DNA of 64,000 nucleotides from Saccharospirillum alexandrii (lineage in GTDB: Bacteria > Pseudomonadota > Gammaproteobacteria > Pseudomonadales > Natronospirillaceae), in the NCBI RefSeq assembly GCF_004000275.1, contig NZ_RCIP01000001.1, positions 116,749 to 180,748 of the forward strand. The letters are read 5' to 3'. This document shows, piece after piece, positions 9,631-18,386 of the stretch. Under the pieces are notes generated by a model. It was not told the origin of the DNA, did not search any database, and saw only the letters and a program-made list of their open reading frames with translations. The translations under genes and the position numbers were made by a program. Numbering within the stretch: position 1 is the first letter of the stretch; each line of letters starts with the position of its first letter.

Positions 9631-9652
9631 AGATGTGATGCAGATCACATAA
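9631..9652. promoter_or_regulatory. CRP/Vfr-type binding site
   Basis: The core TGTGA-TGCAGA-TCACA (9634-9649) is a perfect match to the CRP half-sites TGTGA-N6-TCACA, and the flanks extend the symmetry (AGA on the left, TAA on the right). It lies in the divergent gap between the PilZ-like gene (start 9514, minus) and the acylphosphatase (start near 9793, plus). No strong -10 sequence is evident at the exact class I or II spacing for either gene, so which promoter it serves is open. Confidence 0.75.
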
Positions 9653-9792
9653 CGAACGCTGTTAATTTTTTCGCACGCTGTTAGCGCTTCTGGTCGAAAG
9701 TGACGATGAACAGAAGACAGATCGTCGCCTGACCCGATAAACTTTGCCCGGACTGTGGGACTGTTCTCGAATTGGCACTGGGGTGCATTGCT

Positions 9793-10065
9793 ATGTTGTG
9801 TATGAAAGCCTGGGTATACGGCAAGGTTCAGGGCGTTGGCTACCGGATGTTTTGTCGGCGCCAGGCGCGGGATCTGGGTATTCAGGGCTATGCCATTAAT
9901 CTGGACGATGGCCGCGTGGAGGTCATGATGATGGGAGATGAGCCGCAACTGGCCGCCATGCTGGAGGCGCTCCACGAAGGGCCCCGCTTCTCTCAGGTAT
10001 TGGGTGTCGATGTAGAGCGGGTAGACCCGGGCGATCCACCTCCTGAGGGGTTTATGCTGGGTTAA
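9793..10065 (+). CDS. acyP: Acylphosphatase
   Basis: A small enzyme of about 87-90 residues that hydrolyses the carboxyl-phosphate bond of acylphosphates. The signature GKVQGVGYRMFCRRQA holds the catalytic Arg, and GYAINLDDGRVEV holds the catalytic Asn, both in the usual positions. Start choice: ATG at 9793 or, giving the more typical MKAWVYGKVQ, ATG at 9802; neither has a strong Shine-Dalgarno sequence. A TTG further upstream (9772) would add an extension that is not typical. Its TAA overlaps the convergent transglycosylase stop (TTAA at 10062-10065). Confidence 0.93.
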   Translation: MLCMKAWVYGKVQGVGYRMFCRRQARDLGIQGYAINLDDGRVEVMMMGDEPQLAAMLEALHEGPRFSQVLGVDVERVDPGDPPPEGFMLG

Positions 10066-10631
10066 CCAGCGTTAAAGCGCCAGCGTTCGTGCCAGTAACG
10101 CAAGACTCTTTCCGGGTACCAGGTCTGGCCGCGGCTGCCATTGTAGCGTGCCAGGGCACGAATCAGGCTGCCATCTTCTATATCAAGATAGTGCGCAAGA
10201 ATGGTACAGCCGTAGCGAAGGTTGGTATCCAGATCAAAGAGGTTATCGTCTTCCCGACCGATCTCCCGGGTCCAGAAAGGCATGATCTGCATCATGCCGC
10301 GAGCCCCGGCTGATGAAATGGCGTACTGGTCAAAATTACTTTCAACCTGTATCAGTGCCAGCACCAGCCCGGGGTCGAGTCCGGCCGCCGTTGCTTCACG
10401 ATGGATGCGGCTGAGCAAGTCAATGCGCTCATCGGCCGGTTTGACCCAGCGACCCAACGGCGTCGACATGCTGGCCAGCCAGACCTGTCCGACATAACGG
10501 TCCTCAAACGAACCGTCCTGCGCCAGGGCCGTTTCCAGGGAGGCCAGGAGTTGCGGGTCGGGGTTTTCTTCCGCTTGCACCGGTGCCAGCCACAGCAGGC
10601 ACACAAGGGTGAATATCATCGGTCGTATCAC
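10062..10631 (-). CDS. Lytic transglycosylase, SLT (goose-lysozyme-like) domain
   Basis: A secreted murein-cleaving enzyme of about 189 residues. After a signal peptide (IRPMIFTLVCLLWLAPVQA) comes a short linker and then an SLT domain with the catalytic Glu in QVESNFDQYAISSAGARG, followed by the family GMMQIMP sequence and a late ALARYNGSRG motif. I chose GTG at 10631 because AGGA lies 6 nt upstream; ATG at 10619 is the alternative. A longer open frame to 10928 would run into the aspS promoter and start and is not believable. Resembles short MltC/EmtA-like stand-alone SLT proteins. Confidence 0.88.
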   Translation of the reverse strand: MIRPMIFTLVCLLWLAPVQAEENPDPQLLASLETALAQDGSFEDRYVGQVWLASMSTPLGRWVKPADERIDLLSRIHREATAAGLDPGLVLALIQVESNFDQYAISSAGARGMMQIMPFWTREIGREDDNLFDLDTNLRYGCTILAHYLDIEDGSLIRALARYNGSRGQTWYPERVLRYWHERWRFNAG

Positions 10632-10822
10632 GGCAAATCCTGGCTCGGGAGTGGCAACACACTGGCGGAGTTTAGCCGAAAAGCACGGCGTTTTGCCAAG
10701 AGAGTGCCAGACAACCGCCTCTGAACGCCGACACTTGGGTAATATAAGGTGGGCTGTCCAGCCGGAATGTTTGCCGCTTAATTCAACGCGAGCCCGTGGT
10801 AGTCTATCCAGTGCGCAATCGG

Positions 10823-10828
10823 TATAAT
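10823..10828 (+). promoter_or_regulatory. -10 element of the probable aspS promoter
   Basis: A perfect TATAAT lies 42 bp upstream of the aspS start. The matching -35 position (10800-10805, TAGTCT) is a weak 3/6 match. The location between divergent genes and the consensus -10 support a housekeeping sigma-70 promoter for aspS-yebC. Confidence 0.6.
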
Positions 10829-10869
10829 GCCGCCCTTTTCGAATTTGAACCGCCAGATCAGGATATCTT

Positions 10870-12642
10870 ATGCGAAGCCAATACTGTGGGGAGCTGGACA
10901 GCGCCTCGATCGACCAAACCGTTACCATCAGCGGCTGGGTGCACCGTCGTCGCGATCACGGCGGCGTGATTTTTCTGGATGTGCGTGATCGCGCGGGCAT
11001 TCTGCAGGTCGTATTCGATCCTGACCTCGAAGCCAGCTTCAATACCGCCGACCGGGTGCGCAGTGAATACGTTATTGAAGTGACCGGCCTGGTGCGGGCA
11101 CGTCCTGAAGGCACCATCAACAAGAATATGGCCACCGGCGAAATCGAGTTGCTAGGCCGCGAGATCACGGTATTGAACGCCGCCAAGACGCCGCCGTTCC
11201 CGCTTGACGAATATTCGGATGTGGGTGAGGACGTTCGCCTGCGGTACCGTTTTATGGATTTGCGCCGGCCGGAGATGCAGCAGAAGCTGATTCTGCGCAG
11301 CAAAATCACCTCCAGCATCCGCCGGCACCTGGAAGACCAGGGCTTTCTGGACATTGAAACACCGATTCTGACGCGGGCGACCCCCGAAGGCGCGCGCGAC
11401 TACCTGGTGCCAAGCCGCACGCACCCGGGCGAATTCTTTGCGTTGCCGCAATCCCCGCAGCTGTTCAAGCAACTGCTGATGATTTCCGGCTTTGATCGCT
11501 ACTATCAAATCGCCAAATGCTTTCGTGACGAAGACCTGCGGGCCGATCGTCAGCCCGAGTTTACCCAGATCGATATGGAGCTGGGGTTCGCCGATGAGCA
11601 AACCATCATGGGCATCACCGAGCATATGATTCGAGGCTTGTTCAACGATGTACTGAAGGTCGATCTTGGCGATTTTCCACGTATGCCCTACGCCGAAGCG
11701 ATGGAGCGTTATGGCAGCGATAAGCCCGACCTGCGAATCCCGCTGGAACTGGTAACGGTCAGCGATCTGATGAGCGAGGTTGATTTCAAGGTGTTCTCTG
11801 GCCCGGCCAATGACCCAAAAGGGCGGGTTGCTGCCTTGAAGGTAACCGGGGGCGCTGAGCTGACGCGCAAACAAATCGACGATTACACCAAGTTTGTCAG
11901 TATATACGGTGCTCGCGGCCTGGCCTGGATCAAGGTCAACGACGTGACTCAGTTGCCAGACGGCCTGCAGTCGCCCATCGTCAAGTTCATTCCCGAGCCG
12001 ATCCTGAAAGAGCTGATGAGCCGTCTTGATGCGCAAAACGGTGACATCATTTTCTTTGGCGCTGACAAGGCCGGTGTGGTGAACGATGCGCTGGGCGCGT
12101 TGCGTTGCAAGCTGGGTGAAGACCTGAACCTGTTTACGTCGGATTGGGCCCCTCTGTGGGTCGTTGACTTCCCAATGTTTGAAGTGACCGGCGAAGGCCG
12201 CCTGGCAGCGTTGCATCACCCGTTTACATCACCCTCCTGCTCAGCTGAAGAGCTGAAAGCCAACCCGGCAGAGGCGCTGTCTCGTGCCTACGACATGGTA
12301 CTCAACGGTACTGAGCTCGGTGGCGGTTCCATTCGTATTCACGACGAAGCCATGCAGCATGTGGTGTTCGATGTGCTTGGCATCAGCCCGGAGGAGCAGG
12401 AAGAGAAGTTCGGCTTCCTGTTGTCAGCCCTGCGCTTTGGTGCGCCTCCGCACGGTGGTCTGGCGTTTGGTCTGGACCGGCTGGTAATGCTGATGACCGG
12501 TGCTGAATCGATTCGTGAAGTCATCGCTTTTCCGAAAACCCAGACGGCCGCTTGTTTGCTGACCCGGGCTCCTGGCGAAGTGAGCAACGAGCAACTTAAA
12601 GAACTGAACATTCGTGTGCGCAAACCGGTTGCCGAGTCCTGA
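10870..12642 (+). CDS. aspS: Aspartyl-tRNA synthetase
   Basis: A 590-residue class II aminoacyl-tRNA synthetase, the usual length for bacterial AspRS. In order: an N-terminal OB-fold anticodon-binding domain starting [15 protein letters not shown]; the catalytic core with motif 2 in [19 protein letters not shown]; the bacteria-specific GAD insertion (about 290-420); and motif 3 in [13 protein letters not shown] near the C-terminus. ATG at 10870 follows AGGAT. It is followed after 38 bp by yebC, a common gammaproteobacterial pair that leads into ruvCAB. Confidence 0.98.
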   Translation: MRSQYCGELDSASIDQTVTISGWVHRRRDHGGVIFLDVRDRAGILQVVFDPDLEASFNTADRVRSEYVIEVTGLVRARPEGTINKNMATGEIELLGREITVLNAAKTPPFPLDEYSDVGEDVRLRYRFMDLRRPEMQQKLILRSKITSSIRRHLEDQGFLDIETPILTRATPEGARDYLVPSRTHPGEFFALPQSPQLFKQLLMISGFDRYYQIAKCFRDEDLRADRQPEFTQIDMELGFADEQTIMGITEHMIRGLFNDVLKVDLGDFPRMPYAEAMERYGSDKPDLRIPLELVTVSDLMSEVDFKVFSGPANDPKGRVAALKVTGGAELTRKQIDDYTKFVSIYGARGLAWIKVNDVTQLPDGLQSPIVKFIPEPILKELMSRLDAQNGDIIFFGADKAGVVNDALGALRCKLGEDLNLFTSDWAPLWVVDFPMFEVTGEGRLAALHHPFTSPSCSAEELKANPAEALSRAYDMVLNGTELGGGSIRIHDEAMQHVVFDVLGISPEEQEEKFGFLLSALRFGAPPHGGLAFGLDRLVMLMTGAESIREVIAFPKTQTAACLLTRAPGEVSNEQLKELNIRVRKPVAES

Positions 12643-12680
12643 GGGGCGAGGCACCGGTGGCTGAAATGACGAGGTAACTT

Positions 12681-13412
12681 ATGGCAGGTCATAGTAAGTG
12701 GGCCAACATTAAGCACCGCAAAGCGGCCCAGGATGCCAAGCGTGGCAAGATTTTCACCAAATTGATTCGTGAACTCGTCGTTGCGGCTCGCAACGGCGGT
12801 CCGGCGCCGGAGGATAATCCGGCGCTGCGCAGCGTGATGGATAAAGCGCTGACCGCTAACATGAAGCGCGACACGATCGATAAGGCCATTGCCCGTGGCG
12901 TGGGTGCCGGTGAGGGCGACGACTACGAGCCCATGACCTATGAAGGGTACGGTGCTGGCGGCGTGGCGATCTATGTTAAATGTCTGTCCGACAACCGTAA
13001 CCGCACGGTCTCTGAAGTCCGCCACGCCTTTACCAAGTGCGGTGGCAATCTCGGTACCGATGGCTCAGTAGCCTATTTGTTTAGCAACGCCGGTCAGCTG
13101 TTTATCGAGACGGGCAGTGAAGAAGCCGTGCTTGAAGCGGCGCTCGAGGCTGGTGCCGAGGACGTCATCAATCATGAAGACGGCAGTTTCGAGGTGCGTA
13201 CCAGCGCCGAAGAATTTCTGACCGTCAAAGAAGCGCTCATCGAAGCCGGTTATGACGTGGAAGGGGAGGTCACCATGATCCCCAGCACTGAAACCGAGCT
13301 CGACCCTGATACCGCCGAGAAAGTGCAGCGCCTGATCGACATGCTGGAAGATCTGGATGATGTTCAGGCTGTGTATTCCAACGCGGCTTTTCCTGAATCA
13401 GCGGAAGCTTGA
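12681..13412 (+). CDS. yebC: YebC/PmpR-family transcriptional regulator or translation factor
   Basis: A 243-residue protein starting with the family signature [20 protein letters not shown], followed by [15 protein letters not shown] and the mid-region [15 protein letters not shown]. It is full length for YebC. Family members have been described as DNA-binding regulators and, more recently, as factors that relieve ribosome stalling on proline-rich stretches; the neighbour tolA here encodes a long Pro-Glu repeat. The start has GAGG about 7 nt upstream. It precedes ruvC by 31 bp. Confidence 0.95.
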   Translation: MAGHSKWANIKHRKAAQDAKRGKIFTKLIRELVVAARNGGPAPEDNPALRSVMDKALTANMKRDTIDKAIARGVGAGEGDDYEPMTYEGYGAGGVAIYVKCLSDNRNRTVSEVRHAFTKCGGNLGTDGSVAYLFSNAGQLFIETGSEEAVLEAALEAGAEDVINHEDGSFEVRTSAEEFLTVKEALIEAGYDVEGEVTMIPSTETELDPDTAEKVQRLIDMLEDLDDVQAVYSNAAFPESAEA

Positions 13413-13443
13413 ACCTCTTGCCGATGGGCCCGGGAGCCAGTCT

Positions 13444-13968
13444 GTGAGTCTGATCATCGGCATTGATCCGGGGTCGCGCAAAACCGGCTTTGGCATCATC
13501 AGCCAGGTCGGTTCGCGGCAAGAGTACGTAACCTCCGGGGTGATTCGCCTGGAGTCTTTCCCCACCTTTCCCGAACGGCTCGATAACCTTTATACCTGTC
13601 TGATGGAGGTTATCGGGCAGTGGTCGCCACAGGAAGCCGCCATAGAACAGGTGTTTATGGGGCGCAGTGCCAGTTCGGCTTTGAAACTGGGGCAGGCCCG
13701 GGGTGTTGCCATGCTCGCGGCCACACAATCGAAGTTGCCGGTCAGTGAATATGCGGCACGCAAGATCAAGCAAGCGGTGGTGGGAAAGGGCGGTGCCGAC
13801 AAGGTGCAGGTGCAGCATATGGTTCAGTTTCTGCTCAAGTTGCCGGGGCTGCCACAGGAAGATGCCGCTGATGCACTGGCTGTGGCTTTGTGTCACGCCA
13901 ACACACAGGCCGGGTTGATTCGTGTGGCTGGCAGTCGTCATTCGCGCCGGGGGCGCTGGCTCGAATGA
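13444..13968 (+). CDS. ruvC: Crossover junction endodeoxyribonuclease RuvC
   Basis: A 174-residue Holliday-junction resolvase. The four acidic catalytic residues are supplied by IGIDPGSRKTG near the N-terminus, AAIEQVFMG in the middle and EDAADALAVALCHA near the C-terminus. The open frame extends upstream to 13357 inside yebC, but the family N-terminus and GGGAG 7 nt ahead select GTG at 13444. The TGA overlaps the next ATG (ATGA). Confidence 0.96.
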   Translation: MSLIIGIDPGSRKTGFGIISQVGSRQEYVTSGVIRLESFPTFPERLDNLYTCLMEVIGQWSPQEAAIEQVFMGRSASSALKLGQARGVAMLAATQSKLPVSEYAARKIKQAVVGKGGADKVQVQHMVQFLLKLPGLPQEDAADALAVALCHANTQAGLIRVAGSRHSRRGRWLE

Positions 13969-14609
13969 CCGTGCTCTATGCCATCGAATTATTTGGTGTC
14001 GCTGTTTTCGCCATGGCCGGGGCGCTGGAAGCTGCGCGCAACCGTCTCGACCTGTTTGGCGTGTTGGTGTTGGCGTTTGTATCGGCGCTCGGCGGAGGAA
14101 CGCTCAGAGACCTGCTGTTGAATGTTTCTCCGCTGGCCTGGATCGGTGATGTTAATCTGGCCTATACCGCGTTCGGTGGCGGGCTGCTGATGTTTTTTCT
14201 GGCACGCTATTTTGCCGTTCCGTTCAAGGTGTTGCTTTATGCCGATGCCATTGGCCTGGCGGCGTTCACGGTCTCCGGCACCCAGGCGGCACTGGCGCTC
14301 GAACTGCCCGGGCTTATCGTGGTGATGATGGGCATGGCGTCCGGCATTTTCGGAGGCATTCTGCGCGATATCATGGCCAACGAAGTGCCGCTGATTTTCC
14401 GGCGCGACATCTACGCCACCGCCAGTTTTTGCGGGGCCGTTCTGGTCTGGCTGGGCCACCAGGTCTGGCCCGGCTCGCCCTGGATATGGGTGGCCGGGTT
14501 TGCCCTGGTGCTGGCCGTACGGGCTGCCGCCATTCACTGGCGATTGTCGTTACCCGGCTTTCTCAGTACCGTAGCGTATCGAAAAGACAACCACCCGAGG
14601 GATTTATGA
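13965..14609 (+). CDS. TRIC-family (UPF0126/YadS-like) membrane protein
   Basis: A 214-residue polytopic protein with seven hydrophobic segments arranged as a repeated half, each half with a glycine-rich motif: SALGGGTLRDLL near residue 42 and GIFGGILRDIMANEVP near residue 128. This tandem GGG/GG..RD pattern is the hallmark of bacterial TRIC-like trimeric cation channels. It sits between ruvC and ruvA, overlapping each by 4 bp (ATGA at both ends), so it is co-translated with DNA-repair genes although no functional link is known. Substrate in this organism is unknown. Confidence 0.85.
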   Translation: MTVLYAIELFGVAVFAMAGALEAARNRLDLFGVLVLAFVSALGGGTLRDLLLNVSPLAWIGDVNLAYTAFGGGLLMFFLARYFAVPFKVLLYADAIGLAAFTVSGTQAALALELPGLIVVMMGMASGIFGGILRDIMANEVPLIFRRDIYATASFCGAVLVWLGHQVWPGSPWIWVAGFALVLAVRAAAIHWRLSLPGFLSTVAYRKDNHPRDL

Positions 14610-15211
14610 TAGGGCGACTGCAAGGTGTATTGCTCGAAAACCGCGCGCCGGATTTGCTGGTCGACGTGCACGGCGTCGGCTATGACGTACAGGCGCCGCT
14701 GTCGACCGCCTTCAAACTCCCACCAGTTGGGCAGACCGTGGTGTTGCATACTCACCTGGCGGTGCGGGAAGACGCGCACCTGTTGTTCGGGTTTGGTAGC
14801 CAGAAAGAGCGCAGCCTGTTTCGTGCGCTGATCAAAACCAGCGGTGTCGGCCCCAAGCTGGCGCTTGCCATTCTGAGCGGTATGGAGCCGGATCGCTTCG
14901 TTCAGTGCATTCATGATGATGATCCAAGCACGTTGGTGAAGATTCCGGGGGTTGGCAAAAAAACCGCAGAGCGACTGATTGTCGAAATGCGCGATCGCAT
15001 CAACGACCTTGGGGGGGCCGAACGTTTGTTGGCCATGCCGGTTGTGGGTGAGCCTGAATCCGGTGAGCCAAGACCCGAGGAAGATGCCGAAAGCGCCCTG
15101 GTCGCCCTGGGCTACAAGCCGGTGCAGGCCGCCAAAGCCATTGCTCGGGTGACCGAACCCGGAATGGACTCGCAAAGCCTGATTCGCGCCGCTCTGAAAC
15201 ACATGATGTAA
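14606..15211 (+). CDS. ruvA: Holliday junction DNA helicase subunit RuvA
   Basis: A 201-residue protein beginning [11 protein letters not shown], with the N-terminal OB fold, two helix-hairpin-helix motifs ([13 protein letters not shown] and [13 protein letters not shown]) and a C-terminal RuvB-binding domain ([18 protein letters not shown]). It forms the tetrameric junction-binding core that loads RuvB. The open frame upstream of 14606 runs inside the TRIC gene and is not the real start. Confidence 0.97.
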   Translation: MIGRLQGVLLENRAPDLLVDVHGVGYDVQAPLSTAFKLPPVGQTVVLHTHLAVREDAHLLFGFGSQKERSLFRALIKTSGVGPKLALAILSGMEPDRFVQCIHDDDPSTLVKIPGVGKKTAERLIVEMRDRINDLGGAERLLAMPVVGEPESGEPRPEEDAESALVALGYKPVQAAKAIARVTEPGMDSQSLIRAALKHMM

Positions 15212-15242
15212 CGGGTCTCACCCCCGAACCGGACACCCGACC

Positions 15243-16250
15243 ATGATTGAAACCGATCGATTTATAGCGCCAGAACCCCAGAGCCCGCGCGAAGAGCAAT
15301 ATGACCGCGCTATACGGCCTACCAGCCTGGCGGAATACATTGGCCAGGCGGTGGTGCGTGAGAAGATGGACATCTTCATCAGTGCTGCCCGCATGCGTCA
15401 GGAGCCACTGGATCACACCCTGGTGTTTGGCCCGCCGGGTTTGGGTAAAACCACGCTGGCCAATATCATCGCCCATGAAATGGGGGTGAGCATCAAGACG
15501 ACCTCAGGCCCTGTGCTGGAAAAAGCGGGTGATCTGGCGGCGATGCTGACCAACCTGGAATCTGGCGACATACTGTTCATCGATGAAATTCATCGCCTGG
15601 CACCGCACATCGAAGAAGTGCTGTATCCGGCCATGGAGGACTACCAGCTCGACATCATGATCGGTGAGGGCCCGGCGGCACGCAGCATCAAACTCGATCT
15701 GCCGCCCTTTACCCTGGTTGGCGCCACCACCCGGGCGGGGCTGCTGACCTCGCCGTTGCGCGATCGCTTCGGGATTGTCGAACGGCTGGAGTTCTACAGT
15801 GTTTCTGAACTGACCCAGATTATCGAGCGTTCAGCGGGCAAGCTGGGTGTCACCATCAACCCAGAGGGTGCCACCGAGATTGCACGTCGTTCGAGGGGTA
15901 CGCCCCGTATCGCCAACCGCTTGTTGCGCCGGGTTCGTGATTACGCCGAGGTCAAGCACAGCGGCTCGGTCGACCATGAGATTGCTGATCTGGCGTTGGA
16001 CATGCTCAATGTCGACAAAGCCGGCTTCGATCATCTGGACCGGCGACTGCTGCTCATGCTGATCGAGAAGTTTGCCGGCGGGCCGGTGGGGGTGGAGAGC
16101 CTCGCTGCTGCGCTCAGCGAAGAACGCGATACCATCGAAGACGTCGTCGAGCCCTACTTGATTCAGCAGGGGTATCTGATTCGCACTCCCCGAGGCCGGA
16201 TGGTGACCGATTTGGCTTACCTGCATTTTGACCTGGAACGCTCCGGTTAA
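15243..16250 (+). CDS. ruvB: Holliday junction branch-migration ATPase RuvB
   Basis: A 335-residue AAA+ motor. Walker A is [11 protein letters not shown], Walker B is [10 protein letters not shown], sensor 1 is in [18 protein letters not shown] and the arginine-finger region follows; the winged-helix C-terminus ends in [13 protein letters not shown]. The length is normal for the family. It follows ruvA by 31 bp. In many relatives ybgC comes next, before tolQ; here there is only 129 bp of non-coding DNA. Confidence 0.98.
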   Translation: MIETDRFIAPEPQSPREEQYDRAIRPTSLAEYIGQAVVREKMDIFISAARMRQEPLDHTLVFGPPGLGKTTLANIIAHEMGVSIKTTSGPVLEKAGDLAAMLTNLESGDILFIDEIHRLAPHIEEVLYPAMEDYQLDIMIGEGPAARSIKLDLPPFTLVGATTRAGLLTSPLRDRFGIVERLEFYSVSELTQIIERSAGKLGVTINPEGATEIARRSRGTPRIANRLLRRVRDYAEVKHSGSVDHEIADLALDMLNVDKAGFDHLDRRLLLMLIEKFAGGPVGVESLAAALSEERDTIEDVVEPYLIQQGYLIRTPRGRMVTDLAYLHFDLERSG

Positions 16251-16379
16251 CGGCCTCGCAAACCCGTTCCCGGGGCTGTGCAAAGGGATCGAAAAGCCCA
16301 AAGGCCGTTTCGGACACTGCTAGTATTTGGCCTGAAAACTCTTTAGCCTAGCGCCCATCGTTTTCAAGAGGAATTGGGT

Positions 16380-17093
16380 GTGGGCAGTCAATTGTCAATC
16401 TGGGAATTGGTCAGCGAAGCCTCGCTGTTAGTGCAGTTGGTCATGTTGACATTGCTGGCAGCGTCCGTCGCGACCTGGATCTTTATTTTCGAGCGGCGCA
16501 AGGTTCTGCGCGCCGCCTATCGCCGCTTCGCCGGCTTTGAAGAACGGTTCTGGTCCGGCATGGATCTGGCGCAATTGTACCGTCAGGTGAATGCCAATCC
16601 GGATCCGCAGAATGGCGGCGAGCATATCTTTCGGGTCGGTTTCAAAGAGTTTAACCGGCTGCGCCAGCAAAACATGACCGATGCCGACGCCATTATGGCC
16701 GGCTGTCAGCGAGCCATGCGCGTAGCTTGCAGCAAGGAAATGGAAAAGCTGGACCATCACTTGCCGTTTCTGGCAACGGTCGGTTCGACCAGCCCTTATA
16801 TCGGCCTCTTCGGCACGGTCTGGGGCATCATGAACTCCTTCCGCGGGCTGGCCTCTGTACCCCAGGTTACGCTGGCCACGGTCGCACCTGGCATTTCCGA
16901 AGCGCTGATTGCGACGGCCATGGGCCTGTTTGCGGCCATTCCTGCCGTTATCGCCTACAACCGCTTCTCGGCTCAGGCTGACAAACTGGTAGGCAACTAC
17001 GAGACCTTCGCTGAAGAGTTCTCGGCCATTCTGCACCGCCAGGCGCATTTGCTGGGTAACCAGCCAGCCCGGCAGCGAGAAGTGCCGGCATGA
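16380..17093 (+). CDS. tolQ: Tol-Pal system proton-channel subunit TolQ
   Basis: A 237-residue inner-membrane protein of the ExbB/TolQ/MotA family with one helix near the N-terminus (about 15-38) and two more around 135-160 and 170-195. The family sequences PFLATVGSTSPYIGLFGTVWG and APGISEALIATAMGLFAAIPAV, which line the proton channel, are present. I prefer GTG at 16380, which has AGAGGA 7 nt upstream, over TTG at 16374. It overlaps tolR by 4 bp. With TolR it powers outer-membrane constriction during division. Confidence 0.96.
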   Translation: MGSQLSIWELVSEASLLVQLVMLTLLAASVATWIFIFERRKVLRAAYRRFAGFEERFWSGMDLAQLYRQVNANPDPQNGGEHIFRVGFKEFNRLRQQNMTDADAIMAGCQRAMRVACSKEMEKLDHHLPFLATVGSTSPYIGLFGTVWGIMNSFRGLASVPQVTLATVAPGISEALIATAMGLFAAIPAVIAYNRFSAQADKLVGNYETFAEEFSAILHRQAHLLGNQPARQREVPA

Positions 17094-17521
17094 TTTCCGT
17101 TCGCCGTGGCCGTAAGCCGATGTCAGACATTAACGTCGTGCCCTACATCGACGTCATGCTGGTGTTGCTGATCATCTTCATGGTAACCGCACCAATGATG
17201 ATGCAGGGTGTTGAGGTTGATGTTCCCCAGGTGGTGTCCGGTCCTCTGGACCGTGATGATGAACAGGAATACCTGATTGTCGCCGTGGATGAGCAAGGGC
17301 AGATATTCATTGAGCGCGGTGAAGAGCCTCCCGAATTGGTTCAGGTGGGTGCTGTGGGCGAGTACGCCTTGCGAGTATTGCAACAACAGCCCAGCCTGGA
17401 GGTCTATATCCGGGGCGATAATCGCGTCTCATACGGTTCCGTCATGCAGGTGATGGCGGCCTTGCAGCAGGCTGGCATCAGCTCGGTCGGGCTGATCACC
17501 GAGGCACCGGATGAAAGCTGA
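17090..17521 (+). CDS. tolR: Tol-Pal system protein TolR
   Basis: A 143-residue ExbD/TolR protein with one transmembrane helix whose Asp in [17 protein letters not shown] is the proton-carrying residue, followed by a periplasmic dimerisation domain ending in the family [18 protein letters not shown]. It overlaps tolQ by 4 bp and tolA by 11 bp, so the three are tightly coupled. Confidence 0.96.
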   Translation: MISVRRGRKPMSDINVVPYIDVMLVLLIIFMVTAPMMMQGVEVDVPQVVSGPLDRDDEQEYLIVAVDEQGQIFIERGEEPPELVQVGAVGEYALRVLQQQPSLEVYIRGDNRVSYGSVMQVMAALQQAGISSVGLITEAPDES

Positions 17522-18386
17522 GTTCGATCAGTGGAAATCCCTGGCAGGGCCTGTCAGTTCGGCTCTGGTATTGCACGCGGTGATTGGTTTCGTGTTGCTG
17601 GCGGGGTTCAGTTTCACCACACCAACGCCCGACAGCTTTGAATTGCCTCCCGCCATGCAGGCGAGCTTGCGGGTTGAACCGCGACAGCAGGCAGCACCTC
17701 AGCCAAAACCTGAATCAGCGCCTCGGCCCGAACCGGAGCCTGAACCGGCCCCCGAGCCAGAGCCTCAACCGGAACCAGAGCCTGCGCCTGAGCCACAACC
17801 AGAGCCAGCTCCAGAACCTGAACCTGAACCTGCTCCCGAACCGGAACCACAACCAGAGCTAGTTCCGGAACCTGAGCCGGAACCAGAACCAGCTCCCGAG
17901 CCGGAGCCTCAACCTGAACTGGCCCCCGAGCCAGAGCCGCAACCAGCGCCACAGCCAGAACCGGCTACGCCCGAGGATGCGTTCAGTGACTTATTGGCCG
18001 GACTGGATGAAGAAGATGCGGTTATAGAGCAACAACAGGAGCAGGCCGAACAACGCCGCGCTACAGAGGCGCGGGTCGCCTCAGTGACTGAGGATTATAA
18101 AGGCCGTATTGGCCAGCAAGTTCAAAGAGCCTGGTCACGGCCTATGGAAATAAGAGTGATGGATCTGCGCGACCGGGAAACCGTTGTGCGGATTAATCTG
18201 TTGCCAACCGGGGAAATGCAGGGTGAACCTGTTATCGTATCCAGCAGTGGCATTCCCAGTCTGGATCAGTCGGCTCTCAGAGCTCTGCAGAGGATACGGC
18301 GCTTTGAAGTTCCCGATGACATGCAGGCGTTTAACCAGAATTTTCGCAGTTTTACCATTACGTTCAAACCAGAGGATCTGATGTAG
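17511..18386 (+). CDS. tolA: TolA with Pro-Glu-rich periplasmic spacer
   Basis: A 291-residue inner-membrane-anchored protein that spans the periplasm to contact TolB/Pal. Residues 17-35 form the anchor. Residues 73-151 are almost only Pro, Glu, Ala and Gln (mostly PE dipeptides), where Enterobacteria have a long Ala/Lys/Glu helix. After a short coiled-coil-like stretch ([16 protein letters not shown]) a TonB/TolA C-terminal domain follows ([13 protein letters not shown], then [17 protein letters not shown]). The context tolQRAB-pal makes it TolA; the spacer alone would suggest TonB. Confidence 0.9.
   Translation: MKAEFDQWKSLAGPVSSALVLHAVIGFVLLAGFSFTTPTPDSFELPPAMQASLRVEPRQQAAPQPKPESAPRPEPEPEPAPEPEPQPEPEPAPEPQPEPAPEPEPEPAPEPEPQPELVPEPEPEPEPAPEPEPQPELAPEPEPQPAPQPEPATPEDAFSDLLAGLDEEDAVIEQQQEQAEQRRATEARVASVTEDYKGRIGQQVQRAWSRPMEIRVMDLRDRETVVRINLLPTGEMQGEPVIVSSSGIPSLDQSALRALQRIRRFEVPDDMQAFNQNFRSFTITFKPEDLM
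17727..17963 (+). repeat. Degenerate tandem repeat encoding the TolA Pro-Glu spacer
   Basis: About 237 bp of CCNGA(A/G)-type hexamers encode residues 73-151 of TolA. Synonymous variation (cct/ccg/cca/ccc; gaa/gag) breaks perfect DNA repetition, yet blocks such as PEPEPQPE recur, so the array probably grew by unequal exchange and may vary in length between strains. Confidence 0.85.

Noticed and set aside
10632-10928. N-terminal extension of the lytic transglycosylase to 10928
   Set aside because: It would overlap the aspS promoter and first codons, and would bury the signal peptide in the middle of the protein.
11152-12219. A 355-codon minus-strand open frame opposite aspS
   Set aside because: Shadow of a well-conserved gene.
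17614-17952. Val/Ala/Leu/Gln-rich minus-strand frame opposite the TolA repeat
   Set aside because: Antisense translation of the Pro-Glu repeat, a composition artefact.
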